This document shows, one piece after another, positions 1-6,562 of a stretch of 36,145 bases of DNA; position 1 is the stretch's first letter; each line of letters opens with the position of its first letter. Source of the stretch: a virus; IMG/VR virus record IMGVR_UViG_3300043438_000762, positions 1-36,145 of that record, one strand, 5' to 3'. The translations under genes were made by a program, and so were the position numbers. The notes below the pieces were generated by a model. That model worked only from the letters and a program-made list of their open reading frames with translations, was not told where the DNA came from and made no database searches.

Positions 1-4
1 CTCC

Positions 5-271
5 TTAAACTTCAGTTTCGTATTCGTAAAACTTAACAGATGGATCCAACTGTTTTAGTTGTTTAGCGGCAGTCATTAATTCTTTGTAGCGACGGTTAAC
101 TTCTGCACGGGGCAATTCACCATCACAAGTCAGGTTCTCAGGGCTAAGAGCAGAATCAATTTGATCTGCCAAACGTTGACGACCAGCTTGAGTAGCAATT
201 TCGTACTGCTCACCTTTAAAGATTGAGTTCCAGTGATTCTTCTGGTCAATGTATTTTTGCAATGCTTTCAT
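5..271 (-). CDS. Small hypothetical protein, 88 aa
   Basis: I do not recognise a family. The protein is charged and appears largely helical, with no Cys cluster, signal peptide or membrane segment. The ATG at 271 follows a CGGAG ribosome binding site. A perfect-consensus sigma-70 promoter (305-333) lies just upstream, so it is probably an early, separately transcribed gene. Its stop is complete at 5-7. Confidence 0.8.
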   Translation of the reverse strand: MKALQKYIDQKNHWNSIFKGEQYEIATQAGRQRLADQIDSALSPENLTCDGELPRAEVNRRYKELMTAAKQLKQLDPSVKFYEYETEV

Positions 272-304
272 GTTTAACTCCGTTGTTTAACTGTTTAAGA
301 TTCT

Positions 305-333
305 ATTATAAGCCCAAATCCATTTATTGTCAA
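305..333 (-). promoter_or_regulatory. Sigma-70 promoter for the 88-aa gene
   Basis: Reading on the minus strand, TTGACA (328-333), 17 bases, then TATAAT (305-310). Both boxes are exact consensus. The stretch TTGACAATAAAT is shared with several other promoters in this window. The leader to the ATG at 271 is about 27 bases. Confidence 0.85.
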
Positions 334-335
334 AT

Positions 336-671
336 TTAAGCGGCTAATCTTTGTTGCGTTTTAGCAACATTATCTTGGACCAATTGCTCAAATCCTGCTT
401 TAGTGACCGGGTAGCCCTGTGCTTTAAGCATCTTTTTGATGTGGGGTTGAATATAGCCTTTAGATTGCAAGATTTCAAGTGGTGATTCACTCTTTTCTAA
501 GCGACCAAAGTATTCCTCAACTGTAAAGTTCTTTGTAAGGAATGTAAGGAAAGTTGCTTTGCTACCTTTAGCATATTTGAAACGTACTACAAATTTAGTA
601 GTACCGTCAACTGGGTTTGTATAGTCAACATACTCAGTACCGTAGAAATTGCCTTTGATGAATTTAGTCAT
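336..671 (-). CDS. Hypothetical protein, 111 aa
   Basis: Not recognised. The first half is rich in aromatic and beta-prone residues; the second half is basic and probably helical, ending in a Q/A-rich tail. The ATG at 671 is preceded by AAAGGAAA. It has its own promoter (704-732) and a terminator further upstream (744-772), so it is a one-gene unit. Confidence 0.8.
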   Translation of the reverse strand: MTKFIKGNFYGTEYVDYTNPVDGTTKFVVRFKYAKGSKATFLTFLTKNFTVEEYFGRLEKSESPLEILQSKGYIQPHIKKMLKAQGYPVTKAGFEQLVQDNVAKTQQRLAA

Positions 672-703
672 TTCGTTTCCTTTATCTAACTGTCTAAGAT
701 TCT

Positions 704-732
704 ATTGTAGCACTAAGTCCATTTATTGTCAA
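704..732 (-). promoter_or_regulatory. Sigma-70 promoter for the 111-aa gene
   Basis: Minus strand TTGACA (727-732), 17-base spacer, TACAAT (704-709). The bases after the -35 box (ATAAATGGA) match those of the promoter at 305-333, suggesting duplication of a promoter cassette. Confidence 0.82.
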
Positions 733-743
733 ATTTTGGGTAT

Positions 744-772
744 AAAAAAGCCCCAAAAACGGGGCATTTTTT
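744..772 (-). terminator. Rho-independent terminator
   Basis: On the minus strand GCCCC (761-765), loop GTTTTT, GGGGC (750-754), then a run of six T. The plus strand also has A-run, stem, then T-run, so it could work in both directions. It ends the 787-1059 gene and insulates the promoter at 704-732. Confidence 0.85.
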
Positions 773-786
773 GAGAACTAAAAGTA

Positions 787-1059
787 TTACTTTTTAGTAT
801 TAGTACTTTGATTAACAAAACCGTACATTTTTTCAGCAGTCTCAAGGATCTTATCTAGTCCTGGAAACTCTGGCATGTTTACTTTGTTAACAATTTGTCC
901 GGTCTTCTCATCACGTTCGGCACTGACTTCCCAACCCATATATTTAGCATGATACTCTTGACCTACTAGGTCTTTAGCCATTGATAAAATATCGGTACGA
1001 ATTTCGTAGCCATTTTTATTAAATTTAACTTCGGGTAGTTTTGGTGTATAGTCTGACAT
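787..1059 (-). CDS. Conserved hypothetical protein, 90 aa
   Basis: The function is unknown. The pattern of an IRTDIL-like start, YHAKYMGWE, a DEKTGQIV segment and a final helix ending FVNQ looks like a short protein I associate with T4-like aquatic phages (recollection, not a search). The ATG at 1059 follows AAGGAAATATA. It is transcribed from 1090-1118 and ended by the terminator at 744-772. Confidence 0.82.
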   Translation of the reverse strand: MSDYTPKLPEVKFNKNGYEIRTDILSMAKDLVGQEYHAKYMGWEVSAERDEKTGQIVNKVNMPEFPGLDKILETAEKMYGFVNQSTNTKK

Positions 1060-1089
1060 TATATTTCCTTAGTGTGTAAATGTTTGTAT

Positions 1090-1118
1090 AGTATATAACA
1101 TTTTTTTAGGTTGTTCAA
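1090..1118 (-). promoter_or_regulatory. Sigma-70 promoter for the 90-aa gene
   Basis: Minus strand TTGAAC (1113-1118), 17-base spacer, TATACT (1090-1095). The leader to the ATG at 1059 is about 24 bases and contains AAGGAA. Confidence 0.7.
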
Positions 1119-1134
1119 ATCTTTCGGGAAAATG

Positions 1135-1218
1135 TTATTTCATTTTACTTGCTTTGTAGTCTTTGATAGATTGAATTGCCTCTAAGAGACTATTGAATAG
1201 TTGTTTAAGTGTGTTCAT
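1135..1218 (-). CDS. Tiny protein, 27 aa
   Basis: A short ORF, ATG at 1216-1218 and TAA at 1135-1137, encoding an amphipathic, Lys-rich peptide beginning MNTLKQLFNSLLEA. Its ATG overlaps the TGA of the upstream 54-aa gene (ATGA), which suggests translational coupling. A weak GGAAA lies upstream. It could be real or a chance ORF; the precise overlap is the main support. Function unknown. Confidence 0.45.
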   Translation of the reverse strand: MNTLKQLFNSLLEAIQSIKDYKASKMK

Positions 1219-1379
1219 AGAAATTTCCAATTGGATTGTTTGCGATGGAACTCGTAGGTCAATCGCTCAATGTCGCCTACATCTTGTGGATTACGGCTGA
1301 CGATATATTTTTCTAACTCAGTGCCATAGGTGTCTGTAGAGAAACCTAGGAACACTAATAGTATTCCTAAGAGTTTCAT
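1215..1379 (-). CDS. Small exported or membrane-anchored protein, 54 aa
   Basis: ATG at 1377-1379, TGA at 1215-1217. Residues 1-19 (MKLLGILLVFLGFSTDTYG) form a signal-peptide-like or membrane segment, followed by a short charged domain ending NWKFL. It starts two bases after the stop of the phasin-like gene (TAATTATG) and overlaps the next small ORF by ATGA, so it sits in a coupled mini-operon. A periplasmic or lysis-related role is possible from the topology, but no family is recognised. Confidence 0.6.
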   Translation of the reverse strand: MKLLGILLVFLGFSTDTYGTELEKYIVSRNPQDVGDIERLTYEFHRKQSNWKFL

Positions 1380-1381
1380 AA

Positions 1382-1669
1382 TTACTTAGCCTTTGTAGAT
1401 TTAGCAGATTTAGCAATATTAAAAGCGGGTACCATTGCTTTATACTGGTCAGCTAATTGTGTGTAAAAATCTTTGCTTGTGAAAATCATACCCAAAGCCA
1501 TTGCTGATTGCATTCCTGCATCTGCGGCTGCTTTTGTGTATTTTGATTGTGCATCAACGAATGTATTCATTGCTGTTTTGATGCCTTCGTGTTGAACGGT
1601 TTGTTCTACGAATTTCTTTTTAAAGTCTGAAACGCCGTCAATAAAGGCGTAAGTTGCTGTGTTAAACAT
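1382..1669 (-). CDS. Phasin-like protein, 95 aa
   Basis: The region FVDAQSKYTKAAADAG (residues about 36-51) followed by an alternating small/hydrophobic helix resembles phasins, amphipathic helical proteins that coat polyhydroxyalkanoate granules. The C-terminus is Lys/Ser/Ala-rich. The ATG at 1669 is chosen over an upstream start at 1729 because GGAG (1677-1680) is placed correctly and a candidate promoter (1733-1740) lies between. It heads a coupled cluster with two tiny ORFs. It could instead be a generic amphipathic coiled protein; the call rests on recognition of the pattern only. Confidence 0.5.
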   Translation of the reverse strand: MFNTATYAFIDGVSDFKKKFVEQTVQHEGIKTAMNTFVDAQSKYTKAAADAGMQSAMALGMIFTSKDFYTQLADQYKAMVPAFNIAKSAKSTKAK

Positions 1670-1707
1670 TTTATATCTCCTATGTGTGTGTTTAAAAGTT
1701 AGGTTTT

Positions 1708-1740
1708 TATGAAGAACCCGTAACTTCATATATATTTATG
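1708..1740 (-). promoter_or_regulatory. Late-type CATAAATA motif and 5' hairpin before the phasin-like gene
   Basis: On the minus strand CATAAATA (1733-1740) resembles the T4 late promoter core TATAAATA. Directly downstream, TATGAAG (1724-1730) pairs with CTTCATA (1708-1714) across a 9-base loop, forming a hairpin near the predicted 5' end of the mRNA. A good Shine-Dalgarno follows. The motif also overlaps the stop of the upstream ORF. Confidence 0.45.
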
Positions 1741-1984
1741 CCACTTGATAGATTTCTCTATATTTTGACATAGCCATTTCTCTGGATAGGAACAATCTTA
1801 CCTTGACATAATCAGTTAATTCCTCATCGTTAATTAAAGAGGTTTGAATCTTTAATATGATACGACGGGAATTGACTAATATATCCTCATCACCAATTAG
1901 AACATTGTTAGGATCACGTCCCCAAGTTTTAATTGCGATAAGTCTGTATGGATTACTTCTTAGAAGTTTCGGCTTTTTTATCAT
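1736..1984 (-). CDS. Hypothetical protein, 82 aa
   Basis: Not recognised. The protein looks well formed, with a TWGRDPNNVLIGDED segment and a charged helical C-terminus, unlike a shadow frame. The start is uncertain: ATG at 1984 gives a 32-base overlap with the signal-peptide gene (1953-2189), and an upstream start at 2032 would overlap more. No strong Shine-Dalgarno is visible, so expression probably depends on coupling to the upstream gene. Confidence 0.55.
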   Translation of the reverse strand: MIKKPKLLRSNPYRLIAIKTWGRDPNNVLIGDEDILVNSRRIILKIQTSLINDEELTDYVKVRLFLSREMAMSKYREIYQVA

Positions 1985-2189
1985 CAGCTTTTGCTGGCTT
2001 GGCATCACTTTTTGTGTCTGCCTTGGGAGCATCCTTTTTCTTAGCCAATTTCATTTCTTCTTTTGGTACTTCTGCTTTAGCAGGTGCAGTAGCGGCTGGT
2101 GCAGTTGCTGGCTTAGCGGCAGGAGCTGTGGTCTGAGCCATTGCTGTTAGTGATAATGTTGATAGGATTACGATTGCTAATGTTTTCAT
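1953..2189 (-). CDS. Exported Ala/Pro/Lys-rich protein, 78 aa
   Basis: Residues 1-18 (MKTLAIVILSTLSLTAMA) are a classic Sec signal peptide with an A-x-A cleavage site before QTT. The rest is low complexity, made of A, P, K, T and D with no hydrophobic core, so the mature protein is probably disordered and periplasmic. The ATG follows AAAGGAAAC. A possible promoter is at 2228-2256. Such proteins also occur in bacteria; the role here is unknown. Confidence 0.75.
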   Translation of the reverse strand: MKTLAIVILSTLSLTAMAQTTAPAAKPATAPAATAPAKAEVPKEEMKLAKKKDAPKADTKSDAKPAKADDKKAETSKK

Positions 2190-2227
2190 TTTAAGTTTCC
2201 TTTATGGTTAATGAAGTAGATTTTTAC

Positions 2228-2256
2228 AGTCTACATATATATAACGCGGTAGCCAA
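2228..2256 (-). promoter_or_regulatory. Possible sigma-70 promoter for the exported protein
   Basis: Minus strand TTGGCT (2251-2256), 17 bases, TAGACT (2228-2233). Both boxes deviate from consensus, but the spacing matches the other promoters. A small inverted repeat (GTAGA...TCTAC) overlaps the -10 region. Confidence 0.4.
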
Positions 2257-2280
2257 CTGTTTAGTTGACATAAATACATT

Positions 2281-2763
2281 ATGTTATATATATCTTATCA
2301 GGGAATCTTTGACGGAAAAGACTATGAAGATGCCAATACTCCTGACCAAATAGGAAAATCCTTTAATAATGGATTTGCTTGTATGGTCGATGTTTGGAGA
2401 ATAGATAATACGTTATGTGTAGGTCCAGAAGCTGCACCTATTCCAGTAACTGACAAATATCTACAGGGTAATCGTTTTTGGATTAAATCTGGGAATCAGG
2501 AAACATACGACTGGTTTACTACACAACCATTAAAAAATTATCCAAACTATTTTTATCAACCTAATCCTAATGTAAATGCATTAACTAGTAGCAATAAGTT
2601 ATGGACACCCGGTACTGTACCGGTAAATGATACTAGTATCATTGCGCTTCCTGAAATTAAGGATCGTGGATTACTTAGTACAGTACATTTAAGATGCTAT
2701 GGAATATGTAGCACCTATTTAAACTTCATTAAACGTATGCGTAATGAGGGTCAGCGGTATTAA
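2281..2763 (+). CDS. GDPD-like protein lacking catalytic motifs, 160 aa
   Basis: The layout follows glycerophosphodiester phosphodiesterase-like proteins found in phage and bacterial sugar loci: an N-terminal SHRG-type motif, an ENT motif, E-I-D-V-W, GHD, a lysine-containing strand, and C-terminal LPE and YGICS motifs. Here the HRG position reads YQG (residues 6-8), EN reads DAN (17-19), EIDVW reads MVDVW (35-39) and GHD reads GPE (48-50), while GICS (141-144) is kept. It is therefore probably a pseudoenzyme or binding protein. It is an isolated plus-strand gene whose stop overlaps the stop of the converging gene at 2760. There is no clear Shine-Dalgarno; CATAAATA (2269-2276) lies very close to the ATG. 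Confidence 0.7.
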   Translation: MLYISYQGIFDGKDYEDANTPDQIGKSFNNGFACMVDVWRIDNTLCVGPEAAPIPVTDKYLQGNRFWIKSGNQETYDWFTTQPLKNYPNYFYQPNPNVNALTSSNKLWTPGTVPVNDTSIIALPEIKDRGLLSTVHLRCYGICSTYLNFIKRMRNEGQRY

Positions 2764-2924
2764 CCACCTCTACCCGTTCTACGAACAACACTTGCACCTC
2801 CAAAACCTTTACTAGGCTTTGGAACTTTCTGTTCAGACTTTTTACCTGTTAACATTGGTGTATTTTTCTTTTTAGCTTCGTTAGCTAAATTAATAAATGG
2901 ATTTGGGTTTTTCTTTTCTGTCAT
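2760..2924 (-). CDS. Small basic protein, 54 aa
   Basis: ATG at 2922-2924, TAA at 2760-2762. The protein is Lys- and Gly-rich with a KGFGGASVVRRTGRGG tail. The ATG overlaps the TGA of the upstream gene (ATGA), and its stop overlaps the stop of the converging plus-strand gene. I recall similar short proteins with an RTGRGG end in T4-like aquatic phages; function unknown. It may bind nucleic acid, judging by charge alone. Confidence 0.7.
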   Translation of the reverse strand: MTEKKNPNPFINLANEAKKKNTPMLTGKKSEQKVPKPSKGFGGASVVRRTGRGG

Positions 2925-3328
2925 TTTTTTACCTTTATGCTATCTAAATATTCATTTACATTTCCATATAAACTTATCATCATGGCAATTTTACTGTCAT
3001 AAAATCGTATGTAGGGGAAACTTCTTTTTTCAAGTTTATTTACCCCCATATAATATGGGCACTTAATTTTTTTATTAAGTTCTAATATATAAGCATGATA
3101 TTGAGTTTCAGGCTGTATTTTGAGTTCATACTGATAGAATTCTATTTCTGCTGTTCTAAATGCTAGATCACCTACATCAGTTAAACGCAATCCGTCTTGG
3201 CGCCCAGTCATCCACCATTTAAAAAGTAGTTTATCTACCGAGCTGTTTTTTTCTTGAATTAATGAATCAGGAAGTTGAGCCAATACAACTTCTGTTATAG
3301 TTTCTTTAAGTGTCTTACGCTTACTCAT
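2921..3328 (-). CDS. Conserved hypothetical protein, 135 aa
   Basis: Features include KWWMTGRQDGLRLT (about residues 37-50) and a C-terminal RFYDSKIAMMISLYG segment. It looks like a compact globular protein of a family seen in T4-like aquatic phages (recollection). The ATG at 3328 gives an 8-base overlap with the upstream gene; a TTG at 3340 would add four residues. It lies in a chain of overlapping small genes from 6.2 kb down to 2.76 kb. Confidence 0.78.
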   Translation of the reverse strand: MSKRKTLKETITEVVLAQLPDSLIQEKNSSVDKLLFKWWMTGRQDGLRLTDVGDLAFRTAEIEFYQYELKIQPETQYHAYILELNKKIKCPYYMGVNKLEKRSFPYIRFYDSKIAMMISLYGNVNEYLDSIKVKK

Positions 3329-3614
3329 CTGGGTAGACAACTCTACCGGAATTCATAAAGACTACGGTAAACTTATCTGTTTTGAATTGTACATTCAATT
3401 TACGACATAAATTACGTGCATGTCCTGGGTTACTAAAGCTAGTCTTTTTATACTTAGGTGTTGCTTCGTTATCTAAATAATGTTGGCTTTTTAAATTGAT
3501 AGGTTGACCGTCAAAAAATACGGCCCATATACCCGCAGCCTCTACAATCTGGTCACATTTATATGTTACTTTGTCTACTAATTCAAGTAATATTTTAGGT
3601 TGTGTTCTACTCAT
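3321..3614 (-). CDS. Hypothetical protein, 97 aa
   Basis: Not recognised. Predicted mixed alpha/beta, with a HARNLCRKLN helix preceding a final strand (FTVVFMNSGRVVY). The ATG overlaps the upstream stop as TAATG, which supports coupled translation. Confidence 0.75.
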   Translation of the reverse strand: MSRTQPKILLELVDKVTYKCDQIVEAAGIWAVFFDGQPINLKSQHYLDNEATPKYKKTSFSNPGHARNLCRKLNVQFKTDKFTVVFMNSGRVVYPDE

Positions 3615-3814
3615 TAAAATCTACCACCGTTCATCTCTACTTGAAATATTGGTTCTACTTTGTTTGTATTCTGTAAAAGTTCATAGTTATCTACAAGTAA
3701 TTTAGTTAACTCATCACGCAATCCGCGGGCTTCACTTATGGGAATAACCACATCTCTTCCCTGTTTGCCTTCAATCAGGGTTACTTTATCCACGAATCGC
3801 TTAATATGTATCAT
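3614..3814 (-). CDS. Conserved hypothetical protein, 66 aa
   Basis: A short protein with a strand-rich start and a central helix ISEARGLRDELTKLL, a pattern I associate with small genes of T4-like aquatic phages. Function unknown. Its ATG overlaps the previous stop (TGATG). Confidence 0.75.
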   Translation of the reverse strand: MIHIKRFVDKVTLIEGKQGRDVVIPISEARGLRDELTKLLVDNYELLQNTNKVEPIFQVEMNGGRF

Positions 3815-4275
3815 CAGTTATTTATCATGCTTTTTGCTTCATCTTCTGTTTTAAACGGACCTTGATATGGATAACGCTCAATAAAGATGTATTTAGGACA
3901 AAAAACTGTTGTTTTTTCACTTCCCTGTTGAATTACAAACCATCCTGCGGCATGATAGCACTTACTTTTAATACCTGTAGTAAACAAATGTAATTTACGT
4001 TTTATATCTAACATGCTATTGAACACTGTACCTGTTGTAGGATATACCTTAAAGGGCAAGTCGTGTTTAGTTTTATCTGCTTTTTGTACAGTTTCAAATT
4101 CAATATTTGTCTTACGTTTGATAGCTGTAGTATTTTTATAATGGCTTTTATTACCATTCAATTTAACTTCAAAGCCAGAACCATCAGCTAATACATTACC
4201 GACTTTTTCTTTGCCATCTGTAACAATCCAAAATTGATTTTTAACTACGGGTTTTGCAATTAGTGTTTTAGTCAT
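3814..4275 (-). CDS. Conserved hypothetical protein, 153 aa
   Basis: The sequence has a beta-rich N-terminus (FWIVTDGKEKVGNVLADG), then basic segments and a short C-terminal helix (FKTEDEAKSMINN). The ATG at 4275 is preferred to 4305 because AGAGGAA stands just upstream. No catalytic motif is visible. It is part of the same overlapping cluster. Confidence 0.78.
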   Translation of the reverse strand: MTKTLIAKPVVKNQFWIVTDGKEKVGNVLADGSGFEVKLNGNKSHYKNTTAIKRKTNIEFETVQKADKTKHDLPFKVYPTTGTVFNSMLDIKRKLHLFTTGIKSKCYHAAGWFVIQQGSEKTTVFCPKYIFIERYPYQGPFKTEDEAKSMINN

Positions 4276-4304
4276 TTTTATTCCTCTGTGTAAGTGTAAC
4301 ATCA

Positions 4305-4589
4305 TTAAATGTATTTGTCAACCTTTGTACCCAAACTATATAGATATTGGTACTCCTGATATTCTTTTGTAAGTTTTAACGATTCATATCGTTTAACTTC
4401 CTGTATGCTTTCTAAAAACAATCTATGTTGATCCATACGTTTATCTGCTTGTATACTTAATATTTTATCTTTTTCCCGATTATCATCCCGTTTAATATCA
4501 GTTTTCTTTGTTGCTTCTATGATATCTTTTAACATATTATACCGTAAGGTATAATTAAGTAAGGGAGTGGGTGCGGATATGGTGCTCAT
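4305..4589 (-). CDS. Hypothetical protein, 94 aa
   Basis: A highly charged, almost wholly helical protein (Lys/Glu/Asp/Arg-rich), possibly coiled coil, with a Tyr-rich C-terminus. The ATG overlaps the end of the upstream gene by 4 bases. No family recognised. Confidence 0.72.
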   Translation of the reverse strand: MSTISAPTPLLNYTLRYNMLKDIIEATKKTDIKRDDNREKDKILSIQADKRMDQHRLFLESIQEVKRYESLKLTKEYQEYQYLYSLGTKVDKYI

Positions 4590-4825
4590 GTGAATAACCT
4601 TATGTCTTTGTGTTTAACAAGTAAAATATTATATACTACATTTTTGTATTTGATAGGCAAATCTAAATGTACACTGATTCTCGGCCCTTCAATTTCATTA
4701 ATTAGTGTATCATTACCCACCGTGCCAACAAAAGGAATCTTATTCCATTTACCAATAACACGATCACCAATACTGTATTTACCCGAATATCGGTTAGCTT
4801 TGAAATATTCTGCTAGTGTTGGCAT
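4586..4825 (-). CDS. Conserved hypothetical protein, 79 aa
   Basis: After a short helix (LAEYFKANRYSGKY) comes a small beta-barrel-like stretch: IGDRVIGKW, IPFVGTVGND, GPRISVHLDLP, VYNILLVKHKDI. This resembles a KOW/Tudor-like fold that might bind nucleic acid; that is inference. Coupled by overlaps on both sides. Confidence 0.75.
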   Translation of the reverse strand: MPTLAEYFKANRYSGKYSIGDRVIGKWNKIPFVGTVGNDTLINEIEGPRISVHLDLPIKYKNVVYNILLVKHKDIRLFT

Positions 4826-5022
4826 TATAACATAAACTGTTTTAGTACACTATGTGCTAAAGACAAATCCTCTACTAGTGGTTCATCTAGCATTTTACGA
4901 TATTCTACAATGATTTCCATAGCATATGCTTGATCCTCATCATCTAATGTATTCCACCACTCATATAATTCATCTGGTGTTTTGTTTAAAATATATTGTA
5001 AATTTTTATAATCTCTTGTCAT
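4825..5022 (-). CDS. Hypothetical protein, 65 aa
   Basis: A small acidic, helical protein (DELYEWWNTLDDEDQAYAME). Its ATG overlaps the upstream stop (TAATG). Strong acidity could suggest protein-protein binding or DNA mimicry, but nothing specific is recognised. Confidence 0.72.
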   Translation of the reverse strand: MTRDYKNLQYILNKTPDELYEWWNTLDDEDQAYAMEIIVEYRKMLDEPLVEDLSLAHSVLKQFML

Positions 5023-5204
5023 TATTCAACTCCAAAATGTTGTTTAATTAAATCCGAAGCAAGGAATGGTTCCGCAGTATCAGCAATATCAGCACATTTC
5101 CGAACAATCAATTCGGCGAATTTTTCTGAATTATCAACGTTCATCCATTTACCACTTACGTCGGTCCCTACTTGTTCAATCAATTCTTTAATTCGTTCAC
5201 TCAT
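5022..5204 (-). CDS. Conserved hypothetical protein, 60 aa
   Basis: A small helical protein with VSGKWMNVDNSEKFAELIV and a short C-terminal helix. Short proteins of this pattern are common in phages, without known function. The ATG follows AAGGAAG and overlaps the flap nuclease stop (ATGA). Confidence 0.78.
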   Translation of the reverse strand: MSERIKELIEQVGTDVSGKWMNVDNSEKFAELIVRKCADIADTAEPFLASDLIKQHFGVE

Positions 5205-6202
5205 ACTAAACTTCCTTTATAAGGCGCATTCAACCATTTTGCATAATCTGCATTTTCTGAAATCTTTGTAAGTTCATACCGGCCGCAGAATTTCATAAAG
5301 TGAATTCCTACTTGAGGTGTAACTGTTATACGCACACCCGCACGAATGTTTTCATCTACTGATTTTTTAACTTCATCCGGCTGACAGGTAAGATCAATCA
5401 GTACACGATTTCTCTCATAATCATCACGCACCCTATGTTCTACTTGATTATGGTCCAACCAGCGTTGAAGTTGTAAATTGTTCCACGAAAATCCTTGCTT
5501 TTCTCTATCAGCATAGGCCTCAATCAATCCAACTTTATTCTTACTACCTTTAGTACGCACCCCGGGATAAGCACTGAACACGTTGTCTGTAGAATCTCCA
5601 CGCATACATTTTTCGAACAAAATAAATTGTGGGTCACCTAACAGTTTGGGCTCGCCAGTTTTTTTATCCTTAACAATACGACCTTTGTCATCAAAATAAC
5701 CCTCAAGTGTAATCAATTGATTAGTGATACCATTATAAATTTTAGTCTTTTCCGTAATGAGTTGTATAAAATCTGTATCGCTTGAAATTATAAAATTTTC
5801 ATCTTCCGGATGCAGTGCCACCCAACGTGCAATTAAATCATCAGCTTCTGCCTTAGGATCACGAAGGACACTTACGTTTGTCCGCTCACGCAAGAATGTT
5901 GTGAACTTTTCATACGTTTCCCAAAATAACTCGTTTTCTTCTTTCTCTGCTTGGGTTTGTGATTGTGCATCTACAATTCTATTCTTTTTATAGGGCTCAT
6001 AAAAATCTTTGCGCCAGCTACGGCCCTCGAGACAAAACACCACGTGATCAATTCCAAATTTTCTAACAATTTGATTACATGATGCAAGTGTAAGATGTAA
6101 AGCCATCGCCACCTTCTCCTCTGGATCACTGTTGCGAGAAGCAACATGCCGTGCCCTAAAGAAAAGATTAGCTGTATCCATAAGTGCGTATTTTTGTTTC
6201 AT
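5201..6202 (-). CDS. rnh: RNase H / 5'-3' flap exonuclease (FEN family), 333 aa
   Basis: This is a homologue of the T4 RNase H-type 5'-nuclease, which removes RNA primers and flaps from lagging-strand DNA. Metal-binding acidic residues of the FEN/PIN fold are visible: D9 in ALMDTANLFF, the EADD cluster near 119-122, SSDTDF near 140-145, and RGDSTDN further on. The length is close to that of T4 RNase H. ATG at 6202 is preferred to a GTG at 6217. The promoter at 6209-6237 places the predicted transcript start at or next to this ATG, so the message may be leaderless. It heads the downstream chain of small genes. Confidence 0.9.
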   Translation of the reverse strand: MKQKYALMDTANLFFRARHVASRNSDPEEKVAMALHLTLASCNQIVRKFGIDHVVFCLEGRSWRKDFYEPYKKNRIVDAQSQTQAEKEENELFWETYEKFTTFLRERTNVSVLRDPKAEADDLIARWVALHPEDENFIISSDTDFIQLITEKTKIYNGITNQLITLEGYFDDKGRIVKDKKTGEPKLLGDPQFILFEKCMRGDSTDNVFSAYPGVRTKGSKNKVGLIEAYADREKQGFSWNNLQLQRWLDHNQVEHRVRDDYERNRVLIDLTCQPDEVKKSVDENIRAGVRITVTPQVGIHFMKFCGRYELTKISENADYAKWLNAPYKGSLV

Positions 6203-6208
6203 GTCTCT

Positions 6209-6237
6209 ATTATACACTACTATTTAAATAATGTCAA
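6209..6237 (-). promoter_or_regulatory. Perfect sigma-70 promoter abutting the rnh start codon
   Basis: Minus strand TTGACA (6232-6237), 17 bases, TATAAT (6209-6214), then six bases (AGAGAC) before ATG at 6202. A sigma-70 start about seven bases after the -10 box falls on the A of the ATG. The -35 box overlaps the end of the 6224-6544 gene. Confidence 0.75.
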
Positions 6238-6544
6238 TTTTGTGGGGCTTAGGCCATAATTCAAAAGGTTGTTTTTTCTCACTAATATACCGACCATATT
6301 TATTGCTAAATTCCGATGCCGAAAATAATTTATTAGGGTCAATACTAGCGTGAATTAACCACGTCCTCACAGTTCTACATACCTCTTCATCTGGCCAATT
6401 ATTTATAATATAAATAAGGTGTTTATTTGCTCGTTTATGGCTAAATCGTTTACCCTTCATATCTTCAAGCATGGACCAAGCTTGGTCACAATAATTATCC
6501 GATAAGATAGTCCACATAAGTTCTTGCTCTTTTGTAAGTGTCAT
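6224..6544 (-). CDS. Hypothetical protein, 106 aa
   Basis: Not recognised. A helical, Trp-rich protein (five or more W) with a basic middle (KGKRFSHKRANKHL). It follows the methyltransferase gene by 18 bases on the same strand, so it may be the last gene of the helicase-methyltransferase island. The Shine-Dalgarno is weak. Confidence 0.7.
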   Translation of the reverse strand: MTLTKEQELMWTILSDNYCDQAWSMLEDMKGKRFSHKRANKHLIYIINNWPDEEVCRTVRTWLIHASIDPNKLFSASEFSNKYGRYISEKKQPFELWPKPHKIDII

Positions 6545-6562
6545 ATGGGTATTAATATAATA

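Noticed and set aside
1857-2150. Plus-strand frames over the exported Ala/Pro/Lys-rich gene
   Set aside because: They are shadows of the low-complexity minus-strand gene, which has a signal peptide and ribosome binding site.
3819-3826. GATAAATA motif before the 66-aa gene
   Set aside because: It encodes the last codons of the upstream gene and is so close that the transcript would start at the ATG; the genes are already coupled by TGATG, so chance is more likely.
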